Assembly: GCF_001697185.1 (NCBI RefSeq)
Contig: NZ_CP014224.1
Location: forward strand, 558,001-622,000
Direction: 5' to 3'
From: Wenyingzhuangia fucanilytica
Lineage (GTDB): Bacteria > Bacteroidota > Bacteroidia > Flavobacteriales > Flavobacteriaceae
DNA length: 64,000 nt
Position 1 is the first letter of the stretch, and each line of letters begins with the position of its first letter. The notes under the pieces were generated by a model. The model worked only from the letters and a program-made list of their open reading frames with translations, did not search any database and was not told where the DNA came from. This document shows, piece after piece, positions 32,131 through 41,054 of the stretch. The position numbers and the translations under genes were made by a program.

Positions 32131-34281
32131 ATGGCAATATTATCAAAGATCAGAGATCGCTCAGGATTTTTAATCATCGTTATTGGATTAGCGATGTTTT
32201 CATTTGTAGTAAGTCCTAAAAACATTATAGACTTTTTTAGCAGTCAAAACCTAGATGCTATCGGAAAAGTAAATGATGAGGATATTTCATACAAAGAGTT
32301 TGCAACAAGAGTTGAGAACTTTAAAGCTCAAAACAGAAATGCTTCTGCTTATGGGGCTATGACTGTTGAGAACATGGTATGGGATCAAATGGTTAGAGAA
32401 AAAATTTATGAAACTAAATTAGCTCAAGCTGGTGTAGTTATTGGCGAGGGTGAAATTTGGCAAGCAATTATAGCAAGTAATGAAGTAGTAAACTCTCCTC
32501 AGTTTAAAGATAAAGATGGAAAGTTTAACGAAGATTTATTAAAAGCATACATTGCTGGTTTAGAATCAGACACTACTGAGCAAGGAAAACAATATTTACA
32601 AGGTTGGTTGGCATACGAAAAATCTGTGAAGCAAAGTTTGTTAACTCAAGCTTATAACTCTTTGGTTAATGTAGGTGTAGGAGTTACAGAAGCAGAAGCA
32701 ATTAATGATTATGTTATCAACAACACTAGCGTTAGTGCAGATTATGTTTATTTGCCATTCTCTTCAATTCCTAATACAGATGTTAAAGTAAGTAAAGATG
32801 ATGTAGCTGAATATATTAACGAGCACTCAAACTTGTATGAAACAGAAGCTACTAGAAACTTAAAATTGGTTAAGTTTTCTTTTACTGCCTCTCAAGAAGA
32901 TGAAGATGATATTAAGCATGGTTTAGAGAGTTTAATTGCTGATAAAGAAGAGTACAGTAAAATTTCTAAGTCTACAGAATTAGTTAAAGGATTTAAAAAC
33001 ACAGAAGACGCAAAATTATTTGTAGAAGAAAGTTCTTCAGATTTACCATTGGTTGATAGATTTCAGTTCGAAGATGAATTACCAACAGTTGCTAAAGAAG
33101 ATATCAAAAAGGCTTCTGTAGGTGATGTTGTAGGGCCATATAAGTTCTCTTCATACTATAAAATTTCTAAGTTGTTAGATGTTCAACAAATTCCAGATTC
33201 AGTTCAAGCAAGTCATATCTTAATTAACTTTATCGGATCTCAAGGAGCACAACCAACAGTAACTAGAACATTAGCTGATGCAGAAAAATTAGCAGATAGT
33301 CTTTTAACTGTTGTTAAAAAATCTTCTAAAAAATTCGGAACAATAGCTGAGAATTATTCTTCAGACCCAGGATCTGCTGCTAAGCAAGGTTCATTAGGAT
33401 GGTTTGGATACAGAGCTATGGTACCAGAATTTAGAGATTACTGTTTTGAAAATAAAAAAGGATCTGTAGGAATTGTTAAAACAGCTTATGGATTACATAT
33501 CATCAAAATAGAAGACCAAAAGAACTTTAGTAAAGCATATAAATTAGCAACTATTGCTAGACAAATTCAAGCTTCAGAAAAAACAGAAAATAAAGTTTTT
33601 GAACAAGCAGAGATTTTTGCTAACGAGTTAAGAAACGGAGGAGACTTTGAAGCTATTGCTAAAGAAAAAGGATATGCTGTAAGTCCAGTGAACGGATTAA
33701 AAGCTTTAGATGTTTACGTTGGTTCTGTGGGAGAAAACAGAAGAATTGTAAAATGGGCTTTTGATGAAGAAACAGAATTAAACGCTACTAATCGTTTTGA
33801 TTTAGACGAAAAAGGTTATGCGGTAGTAATGTTAACTAACAAGCAAGAAAAAGGATTAATGTCTGCAACAAGCGCATTTAGTCAAGTTGAGCCAATTTTA
33901 ATCAAACAAAAGAAAGCAGAACTTCTTGAAGAAAAAATGACAGCTGGTAGTTTAGAGGGTATTGCTAAAGCTAACAATATTAAAGTAGAAAGCTTTAGTA
34001 ATGTAACTTTAGGAGCCCCAACCATTCCTGGTGTTGGTATTGAGCCTGGTGTAGTTAGTGCAGCGGCTGTTAGCAAACAAGGAGTGTTGGTAAACAATAT
34101 TGTTGGAGATAAAGGAGTTTTTGCTATTGTAAATAAAGCTGTAACTGTACCAGAAGCAGATGCTACTAAGGTAAATGTTAAAACAGTAAATAACATGGTA
34201 AAATCTACTGTATCAAGTCAATTATACAATGGATTAAAAGACGAGTCTTCTATAGAAGATTATAGAGCAGCTCGTTATTAA
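32131..34281 (+). CDS. PpiD-like periplasmic peptidyl-prolyl isomerase
   Basis: A 716-residue folding factor tethered to the inner membrane by one N-terminal helix (GFLIIVIGLAMFSFVVSP near residue 11). A SurA/PpiD N-terminal chaperone region follows (GKVNDEDISYKEFATRVENF, then WDQMVREKIYETKLAQAGVVIGEGEIWQAI). The parvulin-type domain is near residues 357-455 (DSVQASHILINFIGS, then FGTIAENYSSDPGSAAKQGSLGWFGYRAMVPEFRDYCF and VKTAYGLHIIKIED), which is well preserved. A second degenerate parvulin-like region may follow. It should help fold outer-membrane proteins. A likely variant promoter TATTTTAG lies just upstream. Confidence 0.9.
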   Translation: MAILSKIRDRSGFLIIVIGLAMFSFVVSPKNIIDFFSSQNLDAIGKVNDEDISYKEFATRVENFKAQNRNASAYGAMTVENMVWDQMVREKIYETKLAQAGVVIGEGEIWQAIIASNEVVNSPQFKDKDGKFNEDLLKAYIAGLESDTTEQGKQYLQGWLAYEKSVKQSLLTQAYNSLVNVGVGVTEAEAINDYVINNTSVSADYVYLPFSSIPNTDVKVSKDDVAEYINEHSNLYETEATRNLKLVKFSFTASQEDEDDIKHGLESLIADKEEYSKISKSTELVKGFKNTEDAKLFVEESSSDLPLVDRFQFEDELPTVAKEDIKKASVGDVVGPYKFSSYYKISKLLDVQQIPDSVQASHILINFIGSQGAQPTVTRTLADAEKLADSLLTVVKKSSKKFGTIAENYSSDPGSAAKQGSLGWFGYRAMVPEFRDYCFENKKGSVGIVKTAYGLHIIKIEDQKNFSKAYKLATIARQIQASEKTENKVFEQAEIFANELRNGGDFEAIAKEKGYAVSPVNGLKALDVYVGSVGENRRIVKWAFDEETELNATNRFDLDEKGYAVVMLTNKQEKGLMSATSAFSQVEPILIKQKKAELLEEKMTAGSLEGIAKANNIKVESFSNVTLGAPTIPGVGIEPGVVSAAAVSKQGVLVNNIVGDKGVFAIVNKAVTVPEADATKVNVKTVNNMVKSTVSSQLYNGLKDESSIEDYRAARY

Positions 34282-34303
34282 TAATCCTAAGAGATTAAAT
34301 AAT

Positions 34304-34330
34304 AAAAGAGGCTTTAGAGCCTCTTTTTTT
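34304..34330 (+). terminator. ppiD-like terminator, touching the prfB promoter
   Basis: Stem AAAAGAGGCT (34304-34313) with AGCCTCTTTT (34318-34327) and a TTAG loop. Its T-run runs into the TTTG that serves as the -33 box of prfB. Confidence 0.9.
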
Positions 34331-34359
34331 GTACTCAATATCAACGTTTCTTACCTTTG
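34328..34359 (+). promoter_or_regulatory. prfB promoter giving a leaderless or near-leaderless mRNA
   Basis: TTTG at 34328-34331, 20 bases, then TACCTTTG at 34352-34359, a full TTTG-N20-TAnnTTTG match. Only five bases separate the -7 box from the ATG at 34365, so transcription should start at the start codon or within one to three bases of it. Confidence 0.7.
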
Positions 34360-34364
34360 TTATT

Positions 34365-35471
34365 ATGATAACTCAAGAACAATTACAAAAATTGGCCAAT
34401 AGAGTAGCCAAGCTTAAACAATATTTAGAGATAGATAAAAAATTGATTGAAATTGCCAATCAAGAAGAGAAATCTGTTGCCCCTGATTTTTGGAATAACC
34501 CAAAAGAAGCCGAAGCACATATGAAAGTGCTAAGAGGTTTAAAAAAATGGGTTGACGATTATAACAAAGCAAATACTCTTGTAGGTGATTTAAGTGTAAC
34601 ACTTGAGTTTTATAAAGAGGGTGAAGCAACCGAAGAGGAAGTAAATGATTTAGAAACAGAAGTCGTTACTTTAATAGAAGATATTGAGTTTAGGAATATG
34701 CTTTCTGAAGAAGGTGATGAAATGAGTGCCGTACTACAGATTACTGCAGGTGCTGGTGGAACCGAAAGTTGTGATTGGGCGGCAATGTTGTTGCGTATGT
34801 ACAGCATGTGGTCTAACAAACAAGGTTTTAAGCTTAAAGAACTTAATATGCAAGATGGTGATACGGCAGGAATTAAAACCGTTACCATTGAAATTGAAGG
34901 TGAGTTTGCTTTTGGTTATTTAAAGGGAGAAAATGGTGTTCACAGATTGGTGCGTATTTCTCCATTTGATAGTAATGCTAAAAGACATACTTCTTTTGCT
35001 TCGGTATATGTATATCCTTTGGTTGATGATTCTATCGAAATTAAAATAGATCCTTCGGATTATACTTTCGAAACAATGAGAGCTAGTGGAGCAGGAGGAC
35101 AAAATGTAAACAAGGTAGAAACTGCTGTACGTTTGCGTCACCATCCAACAGGTATTATTATAGAAAATTCAGAAACCAGATCTCAGTTAGATAATAAAAC
35201 CAAAGCCATGCAGTTGTTAAAATCTCAATTATATGAGTTAGAACTGCAAAAGAAAATGGCTGCAAGAACCGAAATTGAGGCGAATAAAATGAAAATTGAT
35301 TTTGGTTCTCAAATTCGTAATTATGTAATGCATCCTTATAAATTGGTAAAAGATGTTAGAACTGCTCACGAAACAGGTAATGTTGATGCGGTGATGAATG
35401 GAGATATAGATGGTTTCTTAAAATCATATTTAATGATGGCAGGACAGCCAGAACAAAACAACGAATTATAA
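34365..35471 (+). CDS. prfB: Peptide chain release factor 2
   Basis: The 368-residue factor recognises UGA and UAA stop codons and releases the finished protein. The tripeptide anticodon SPF is in [16 protein letters not shown] near residue 200 and the catalytic GGQ in [18 protein letters not shown] near 243. I place the start at 34365 (MITQEQLQ). An in-frame ATG-free extension upstream would overlap the promoter. The reading frame is continuous through the region where many RF2 genes carry an internal UGA and programmed +1 frameshift (here KQYLEIDKK), so this copy lacks that autoregulation. Confidence 0.97.
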   Translation: MITQEQLQKLANRVAKLKQYLEIDKKLIEIANQEEKSVAPDFWNNPKEAEAHMKVLRGLKKWVDDYNKANTLVGDLSVTLEFYKEGEATEEEVNDLETEVVTLIEDIEFRNMLSEEGDEMSAVLQITAGAGGTESCDWAAMLLRMYSMWSNKQGFKLKELNMQDGDTAGIKTVTIEIEGEFAFGYLKGENGVHRLVRISPFDSNAKRHTSFASVYVYPLVDDSIEIKIDPSDYTFETMRASGAGGQNVNKVETAVRLRHHPTGIIIENSETRSQLDNKTKAMQLLKSQLYELELQKKMAARTEIEANKMKIDFGSQIRNYVMHPYKLVKDVRTAHETGNVDAVMNGDIDGFLKSYLMMAGQPEQNNEL

Positions 35472-35495
35472 CATATTTTTAAAGGTGTAAATGGT

Positions 35496-35515
35496 GTTCG
35501 AGCGAAGTCGAGAAC
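35496..35515. repeat. REP-like short palindromic element
   Basis: GTTCGAGCGAAGTCGAGAAC, an imperfect inverted repeat in the 85-base gap between prfB and the arsC-like gene. The core TCGAGCGAAGTCGA is of a kind that I recall recurring in Flavobacteriaceae intergenic regions; only this copy is in the window. Confidence 0.5.
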
Positions 35516-35556
35516 AAAAACCTGTTTAGTTCATAAATTATATAAACAATTTTAAA

Positions 35557-35898
35557 ATGATAAAAATATACCACAACCCAAGATGTACAAAAAGCAGACA
35601 AGGTGTTGCTTTTTTAGAAGAAAAAGGAGTAGTATTTGAAGTTGTAAAATATTTAGATGAAACATTTACTTTTCAGAGCCTAAGCGAAGTAATTGCTGAA
35701 TTGGGAATTTCTCCAATAGCATTGGTTCGTAAAAATGAAGCCATTTGGAAAAGTGATTTTAAAGGAAAAGAATTGTCTGATACTGAAATTATTCAAGCAA
35801 TGGTAGATTTTCCAAAATTAATAGAACGTCCTATTGTTGTTCATAATGGAAAAGCGGTAGTAGCAAGACCTACGGAGAAAATAGAAGAAGTTTTATAA
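35557..35898 (+). CDS. ArsC/Spx-family protein (arsenate reductase-like)
   Basis: A 113-residue thioredoxin-fold protein. The active-site cysteine is in IYHNPRCTKSRQGVAFLEEKG near residue 10, and IERPIVVHNGKAVVARPTEKIEEVL closes the protein with the RP-containing glutathione/arsenate site. This is the glutaredoxin-coupled ArsC group (arsenate reductase) or the closely related YffB type. There are no other ars genes, so a general redox role is equally possible. It is followed at 16 bases by the pseudouridine synthase. Confidence 0.88.
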   Translation: MIKIYHNPRCTKSRQGVAFLEEKGVVFEVVKYLDETFTFQSLSEVIAELGISPIALVRKNEAIWKSDFKGKELSDTEIIQAMVDFPKLIERPIVVHNGKAVVARPTEKIEEVL

Positions 35899-35913
35899 TT
35901 TAATACACAATAA

Positions 35914-36486
35914 GTGCATCACCATTTTATCATACATAAACCTTATGGTTATTTATCTCAGTTTACTAGTGGTGAAAAATTAGCACATAAAAAAAAGTAC
36001 TTAGGAGATTTATATACAGTGCCAGAAGGAACTATGGCTATTGGTAGACTAGATGAACCTAGTGAAGGTTTGTTGTTGTTGACTACCGATGGAAGTGAGA
36101 GCGAAAGAATAAGGTCTAATAAGGTAGAAAAAGAATATTACGCACAAGTTGATGGTCTTATCACTTTCGAAGCTTTAGAACTGCTAAAAAGCGGTGTTGT
36201 AATAGGAGTAAATGGTCAAGATTACAAAACAAAATCAGCTAAGGTTAAAAGCATAGTTTGTCCTGAAAAGTTGCCTCACAGAGCCAAAAGAATTCGAGAT
36301 GATAGGCATGGTCCTACCTCTTGGGTTTCTATTACTTTAACCGAAGGAAAATTTAGGCAAGTAAGAAAAATGTGTTCTGCTGTTGGTTTTCCTGTGCTTA
36401 GATTAATTAGAGTGAGAGTAGGGCAAATGCATTTGTCTCAAATAAATGACTCAGGAATTTTAAAAGTCGATTCTTTTTTAATTTAA
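35914..36486 (+). CDS. Pseudouridine synthase of the RsuA/RluE family
   Basis: A 190-residue enzyme that converts a uridine in rRNA to pseudouridine. It lacks an S4 domain. The N-terminal IHKPYGYLSQFTSG near residue 8 and the catalytic-Asp motif AIGRLDEPSEGLLLLTTDGSE near residue 42 are diagnostic, and the C-terminal GKFRQVRKMCSAVGFPVLRLIRVRVG is the family's RNA/uridine-binding element. It is the short, S4-less form like RluE (23S rRNA). The start codon is GTG. It is adjacent to the arsC-like gene. Confidence 0.93.
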   Translation: MHHHFIIHKPYGYLSQFTSGEKLAHKKKYLGDLYTVPEGTMAIGRLDEPSEGLLLLTTDGSESERIRSNKVEKEYYAQVDGLITFEALELLKSGVVIGVNGQDYKTKSAKVKSIVCPEKLPHRAKRIRDDRHGPTSWVSITLTEGKFRQVRKMCSAVGFPVLRLIRVRVGQMHLSQINDSGILKVDSFLI

Positions 36487-36516
36487 TCAATTCTAAAAAT
36501 CCTTATCTTTAGTTAT

Positions 36517-36942
36517 ATGGATATAAAAGATTTTATCATAAGGTTGATCGTGGCGCTTTTAGCTGGACTATGTATAGGGTTTGAAAGACAATGGAGACAT
36601 AAGTCAGCAGGGTTAAAAACCAATATGTTAGTATCAGCAGGTTCAGCCATTTTTGTTTTATTATCGGTTAGGTTTTCTGAATTAAATACAGATGTTGATG
36701 TTACAAGAATTGTGGCTCAAGTTGTAACAGGGGTTGGTTTTTTAGGTGCGGGTGTTATTTTTAGAGAAGGAACTAATGTTCATGGATTAACTTCTGCCGC
36801 AACTATTTGGTGTAGTGCAGCCATTGGTTGTGTTGCTGCAACGGGATTTTATTTAGAAACATTCGTTTGTACGCTATTGGTAATTATTGTAAATGTAGTT
36901 ATTAACCCTATTGATAATTGGTTAAAAGATAGGAAGAGTTAA
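36517..36942 (+). CDS. MgtC/SapB-family membrane protein
   Basis: A 141-residue protein with about four hydrophobic segments. The family signature is FIIRLIVALLAGLCIGFERQWRHKSAGLKTNMLVSAGSAIFVLLS at the N-terminus, followed by RIVAQVVTGVGFLGAGVIFREG near residue 70 and GLTSAATIWCSAAIGCVAATGFY near 92. MgtC-type proteins affect magnesium-limited growth and ATP synthase in pathogens. In this family context the exact role is unknown. It is probably monocistronic; a box TATCTTTA lies shortly before the start. Confidence 0.88.
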   Translation: MDIKDFIIRLIVALLAGLCIGFERQWRHKSAGLKTNMLVSAGSAIFVLLSVRFSELNTDVDVTRIVAQVVTGVGFLGAGVIFREGTNVHGLTSAATIWCSAAIGCVAATGFYLETFVCTLLVIIVNVVINPIDNWLKDRKS

Positions 36943-36956
36943 AACAATCTATGTTA

Positions 36957-37484
36957 TTATAGCTCACTAATCTTTGTGCAAAACTCATCTACTCTTTTCC
37001 AATCTGTGTACTCTATAGGTCTATCTGTGTGGATAGGACCATGAGTTATTTTCATAATAAGTTTAATCATCAGTTTATCAAAAAAGGAGTAAAGAGTATA
37101 ATCTAATTTACCTCCGAACACATCTGTTAATGTTGGTTTCCAAGTAATTTCATTAAGAAATTTTATAAGGTAAGGATTTGTATCAGCGCTATTTTTGTCT
37201 TTATTTCTAGCAACTAGATTTACCGAAAAGAAAGCAGTTTTTATTTTACTCAACTCAATTTTATATTGGTTGATAAGGCGATAAATTGATTTATGATGTT
37301 TACCATATCTAATACTAGAACCAATAATTAATATTTTATAATCTAAGGAGAGATCATCAATAGTATCAGCAGGAATAAGTTCTACATTGTAGTTTTTACG
37401 TGATAATTGATCTTGAATAAATTCGCATATCTTTTTTGTATGCCCATCAACAGATGCATAAATGATTCCTATTTTATCAGCCAT
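36957..37484 (-). CDS. Flavodoxin-domain protein, HemG-like protoporphyrinogen oxidase
   Basis: A 175-residue flavodoxin-fold protein. The FMN phosphate loop is IGIIYASVDGHTKKICEFI at the N-terminus, and IIGSSIRYGKHHKSIYRLINQY near residue 53 is the HemG-type loop. AFFSVNLVARN near 85 and DVFGGKLDYTLYSFFDKLMIKLIMKITHG near 120 also match the HemG group, which oxidises protoporphyrinogen IX with menaquinone in haem synthesis. I chose ATG 37484 over a GTG one codon upstream. No other hem genes are nearby. Confidence 0.85.
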   Translation of the reverse strand: MADKIGIIYASVDGHTKKICEFIQDQLSRKNYNVELIPADTIDDLSLDYKILIIGSSIRYGKHHKSIYRLINQYKIELSKIKTAFFSVNLVARNKDKNSADTNPYLIKFLNEITWKPTLTDVFGGKLDYTLYSFFDKLMIKLIMKITHGPIHTDRPIEYTDWKRVDEFCTKISEL

Positions 37485-37648
37485 CACTTAATTTTTAGTA
37501 TGAAAACAATTGTTGTTTTCTCTATCTAATTTAGTTAATTCTTAGTTAAAAATAGGACTAGTTAGAGGTTGTTTTGTTTTAAAATGAGGAAAAATGTAAG
37601 AGTTTTTTCTAAGAACGATGATAGTTTAAGAGGATAAAATTTTGTTAG

Positions 37649-38215
37649 CTAATCAATGATAATATTGTATTTATTTAATAAGCCTTGAATGTTTTCTATA
37701 GAAAAGATGGCTTTTTTAATATTATTGTTTTCAGGGTCTATAATATAATTTTTGGAAGTCTTAAAGTTGGCTTTTTCTAAATTAGTACGTTCAAATTTTG
37801 CTTTTGTAAAATCACAATTGTCAAAAAAAGCTTGTGATAAGTCACATTCAGAAAAATCTACATTTTGTAAAGAGGTATTTCTAAAAATAGTTTTTTTGAT
37901 TTTTTGTTGATAAAAAGATGCATGGTTTAATGAGCAATTTTCAAATTGAAAAGAAAGACCAAAAGGATTACAGTTTTCAAATAGGATACCAATCATCTTA
38001 CAGCTTTTAAATACAACTTCTTGTAATACTGTTTTGTTTAGTTTAACATTACTTAGGTTACAATCTATAAACTCACAGTTAGTAAATTCAATACCCGATA
38101 AATCACAGTCAGAAAAATTACAATTCACAAAAGAACATTCCTCATATTCTCCAGTTCTTAGAGGTGATCTTGTGTAATCTTCTTGTTCAAAAGTTTCTTC
38201 TTCAAAGTAATCCAC
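37649..38215 (-). CDS. Pentapeptide-repeat protein, Qnr-like
   Basis: A 188-residue protein made almost wholly of A(D/N)LXX-type pentapeptide repeats (CSFVNCNFSDCDLSGIEFTNCEFIDCNLSNVKL from about residue 27, then CNPFGLSFQFENCSLNHASFYQQ, FRNTSLQNVDFSECDLSQAFFDNCDFTKAKFERTNLEKANF). It ends in ENIQGLLNKYNIIID, like the C-terminal dimerisation helix of Qnr proteins. Qnr folds mimic DNA and protect gyrase from quinolones and toxins. Length is a little under plasmid Qnr (about 218), so function is inferred. The start codon is GTG. It is flanked by unrelated genes. Confidence 0.88.
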   Translation of the reverse strand: MDYFEEETFEQEDYTRSPLRTGEYEECSFVNCNFSDCDLSGIEFTNCEFIDCNLSNVKLNKTVLQEVVFKSCKMIGILFENCNPFGLSFQFENCSLNHASFYQQKIKKTIFRNTSLQNVDFSECDLSQAFFDNCDFTKAKFERTNLEKANFKTSKNYIIDPENNNIKKAIFSIENIQGLLNKYNIIID

Positions 38216-38294
38216 GTTTTTACAATATTTAAAAGGTGATAAGTTATATTTTAATTTAAGTGATTTTATATCACTCCGTTTGGTGCTTAAAAAT

Positions 38295-38329
38295 AAAAAA
38301 CCGCTAACAAATAATGTAGCGGTTTTTTG
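38295..38329 (-). terminator. fumC terminator
   Basis: Stem CCGCTA (38301-38306) with TAGCGG (38317-38322) inside A/T-runs, just beyond the fumC stop on the minus strand. Confidence 0.85.
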
Positions 38330-38349
38330 ATAATAAAAGATTTCTTATT

Positions 38350-39747
38350 TTATTTTAAAGAACCAATCATGTCTTCTGGTTTTACCCATTCGTCATATTG
38401 TTCTGGAGTAACATGTCCTAAACGTACTGCTTCTTCTTTTAAAGTAGTTCCGTTTGCATGAGCTGTATTTGCTATTTCAGCAGCTTTGTAATATCCAATT
38501 TTGGTGTTTAAAGCAGTTACCAACATTAAAGAGTTGTTTAATAACTTTTCTATAACAGGATAGTTTGGTTCAATTCCAACAGCACAGTGCTCTTCAAATG
38601 ATACACAAGCATCACCAATTAAACGAGCAGATTCAATTAAGTTTTTAGCCATTACAGGTTTAAATACGTTTAATTCGTAATGACCTTGTAATCCACCAAC
38701 ACCAATAGCTACATCGTTACCCATAACTTGTGCAGCTACCATAGTAATAGCCTCACATTGTGTTGGGTTAACTTTTCCTGGCATAATAGAAGAACCTGGT
38801 TCGTTAGCAGGAATGATTAATTCTCCAATTCCAGAACGTGGTCCAGAAGCCATTAAACGAATGTCATTTGCTATTTTGTTTAAGGATACAGCAATTTGTT
38901 TTAATGCTCCATGCGTTTCTACAAATGCATCATGAGCAGCTAAAGCTTCAAACTTGTTTTCAGCAGTTACAAAAGGTAATCCTGTAAATTCTGCAATCTT
39001 TTGAGCAACCAATACATCGTAACCTTTAGGAGTGTTTAATCCTGTTCCTACAGCAGTACCACCTAAAGCCAATTCAGCTAAGTGAGCTAAAGTATTTTTT
39101 AAAGCTTTTAAACCATGGTTTAATTGAGATACATAACCAGAAAATTCTTGACCAATAGTTAATGGCGTAGCATCCATTAAATGGGTTCTACCAATTTTAA
39201 CTACATCTTTAAACGCTTCTGATTTTGCTTGTAAAGTATCACGTAATTTTTCAACTCCAGGAATGGTGTTTTCTACAATAATTTTGTAAGCTGCAATATG
39301 CATTCCTGTTGGGAATGTATCGTTAGATGATTGAGATTTGTTTACATCATCGTTAGGTTGGATTGCTTTTTCACCTTCTCCAATAACCCCACCAGCTAAT
39401 TCTTGAGCACGGTTGGCAATTACTTCGTTAGTGTTCATGTTAGATTGAGTTCCAGAACCTGTTTGCCAAACAACTAAAGGAAATTGATCATCTAATTTAC
39501 CAGCTAAAATTTCATCACATACTGCAGAAATTAAATCTCTTTTGTTTTCAGCCAACACTCCTAAATCACAGTTTGCGTGTGCAGCTGCTTTTTTTAAGTA
39601 AGCAAAACCATAGACTATTTCTAAAGGCATGCTCCCTGCAGGACCAATTTTAAAATTGTTTCTAGATCTTTCTGTTTGTGCTCCCCAATACTTATCAGCA
39701 GGTACTTGTACCTCACCCATAGTATCTTTTTCTATACGATATTTCAT
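38350..39747 (-). CDS. fumC: Class II fumarate hydratase
   Basis: The 465-residue iron-independent tetrameric fumarase interconverts fumarate and malate in the TCA cycle. It has the N-terminal [30 protein letters not shown], the region [19 protein letters not shown] near residue 96, [22 protein letters not shown] near 183, and the signature [16 protein letters not shown] near 315 with the active-site loop. Length and motifs match FumC fully. A -7 box TATCTTTG lies 28 bases before the start (39776-39783, minus strand). Confidence 0.98.
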   Translation of the reverse strand: MKYRIEKDTMGEVQVPADKYWGAQTERSRNNFKIGPAGSMPLEIVYGFAYLKKAAAHANCDLGVLAENKRDLISAVCDEILAGKLDDQFPLVVWQTGSGTQSNMNTNEVIANRAQELAGGVIGEGEKAIQPNDDVNKSQSSNDTFPTGMHIAAYKIIVENTIPGVEKLRDTLQAKSEAFKDVVKIGRTHLMDATPLTIGQEFSGYVSQLNHGLKALKNTLAHLAELALGGTAVGTGLNTPKGYDVLVAQKIAEFTGLPFVTAENKFEALAAHDAFVETHGALKQIAVSLNKIANDIRLMASGPRSGIGELIIPANEPGSSIMPGKVNPTQCEAITMVAAQVMGNDVAIGVGGLQGHYELNVFKPVMAKNLIESARLIGDACVSFEEHCAVGIEPNYPVIEKLLNNSLMLVTALNTKIGYYKAAEIANTAHANGTTLKEEAVRLGHVTPEQYDEWVKPEDMIGSLK

Positions 39748-39775
39748 TGGATATTTATTTTATTCTCTTAACAAT

Positions 39776-39783
39776 CAAAGATA
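39776..39783 (-). promoter_or_regulatory. -7 box for fumC
   Basis: TATCTTTG on the minus strand matches TAnnTTTG. No clear -33 element. Confidence 0.45.
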
Positions 39784-39885
39784 AGCCGATTGCTTTTTTA
39801 TTTAAAAAATTGTTGTTAAAACTTGTTCAAATTCTGCAACATTACACAGATTTTTATAATTGTTGAAGTATTTCAACATCTTTAT

Positions 39886-40896
39886 TTAGGGTAAACTTTT
39901 TAACAAATCATCAATTTGATTGCTAGAGGGTCTAGGTGCGTTTGCAGATATGATTTTTCCTTCAGTATCTAATAAAATAAAGCGAGGAATTCCTGTTACA
40001 TTATAAGCATTTGTGAATTCTTGATCTTCATCAGCAAATAGCTGTACACCCCCCATTTCTTTTTCTTCAATCATTTTTTTCCATGCTGATTTAGCATTTT
40101 TTCTATCCACAGAAATACTCACAAATTTGATATTCTTTTTATGAAATTTCTTTTCTAGTTTTTTAAGGTATGGAATTTCAGCTTTACAAGGTGGACACCA
40201 AGTAGCCCAAATATCGATATACACATAATTACCACGCAAATCTTTTAAAGAGGTTGTTCCTCCTTTAAAGTTTTCGTAATTGTTAAATTCAGGGGATAAA
40301 TCTCCTTTTTTTAAGCTTCCATCAAGTCCATTGATAGCCTTATATTGTTGTTCTAAATTTTTAATAAAGAACTCTAAATTTTCTTTTTCTGTTTTGATGA
40401 CAAAGGGATTGATGTCTTCGTATTCTTTTAACAATGCTTCTATATTACCAACCATTGTTATTTTAAAATCTTTAAAAGCATCTGGTTCTAAACCATTAAT
40501 ACTATCTATACTCTCAAAGATTTGTTCTGTATAAGCTTCTCTTTCTTTTAAATAGTTATTAGCTCTTTCACCATGACCAGAATAGCTTAATGAGTGCTCA
40601 TAATCCTTGGCATCTAAGTTGATTTTTAATTGAGTTTCTTTGTCTAAAAAAAGTGTTTTTTGAAAAGGCCCAATTTGGATAAAACAAAACTTTCCATCAA
40701 CATTAATAGTGTCTTTAAAAGTTCCATTATTGATCTTTATTTTTTTTACTTGTGATGGGGTTTTTAAAAGAACCTCGGTAATTTCACTTGGTAAGTTGTC
40801 TATTTTTCCTGAGATGCTTGATTGTTTAGGAGTATTGTTACAAGCTATAACAAGCAAAGTTATGCTTGCTATAAAAATTCTTTTTAAATGATTCAT
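39886..40896 (-). CDS. TlpA/ResA-like thiol-disulfide oxidoreductase lipoprotein
   Basis: A 336-residue periplasmic-side lipoprotein (lipobox LLVIAC near residue 19). The N-terminal half, about residues 25-120, is a DUF4369-like beta domain (SGKIDNLPSEITEVLLKTPSQVKKIKINNGTF). The C-terminal half is a thioredoxin/AhpC-TSA domain with the redox motif VYIDIWATWCPPCKAEIPYLKKLEKKF near residue 225 (WCxxC). This architecture is common in Bacteroidetes, where it reduces disulfides in the periplasm or delivers reducing power for cytochrome assembly. The partner is unknown. It is followed by fumC after a gap and preceded by a terminator. Confidence 0.9.
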   Translation of the reverse strand: MNHLKRIFIASITLLVIACNNTPKQSSISGKIDNLPSEITEVLLKTPSQVKKIKINNGTFKDTINVDGKFCFIQIGPFQKTLFLDKETQLKINLDAKDYEHSLSYSGHGERANNYLKEREAYTEQIFESIDSINGLEPDAFKDFKITMVGNIEALLKEYEDINPFVIKTEKENLEFFIKNLEQQYKAINGLDGSLKKGDLSPEFNNYENFKGGTTSLKDLRGNYVYIDIWATWCPPCKAEIPYLKKLEKKFHKKNIKFVSISVDRKNAKSAWKKMIEEKEMGGVQLFADEDQEFTNAYNVTGIPRFILLDTEGKIISANAPRPSSNQIDDLLKSLP

Positions 40897-41000
40897 GTTT
40901 TTTTATTCTGTTAAAAAATATATCTTAAGAATCTAATAGCATATATCAAGCCAATTTTAAGAATATAATTTCTTAGTTCTTACAAAATCTAAGATATAAA

Positions 41001-41035
41001 AAAAACACCTTTGTAATGAAACAAAGGTGTTTTTA
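41001..41035 (-). terminator. Terminator of the pdhA-E2 operon
   Basis: Stem AAACACCTTTGT (41003-41014) with ACAAAGGTGTTT (41021-41032) and A/T-run flanks, 20 bases after the E2 stop on the minus strand. Confidence 0.9.
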
Positions 41036-41054
41036 GATATGTTTATAAAATTGC

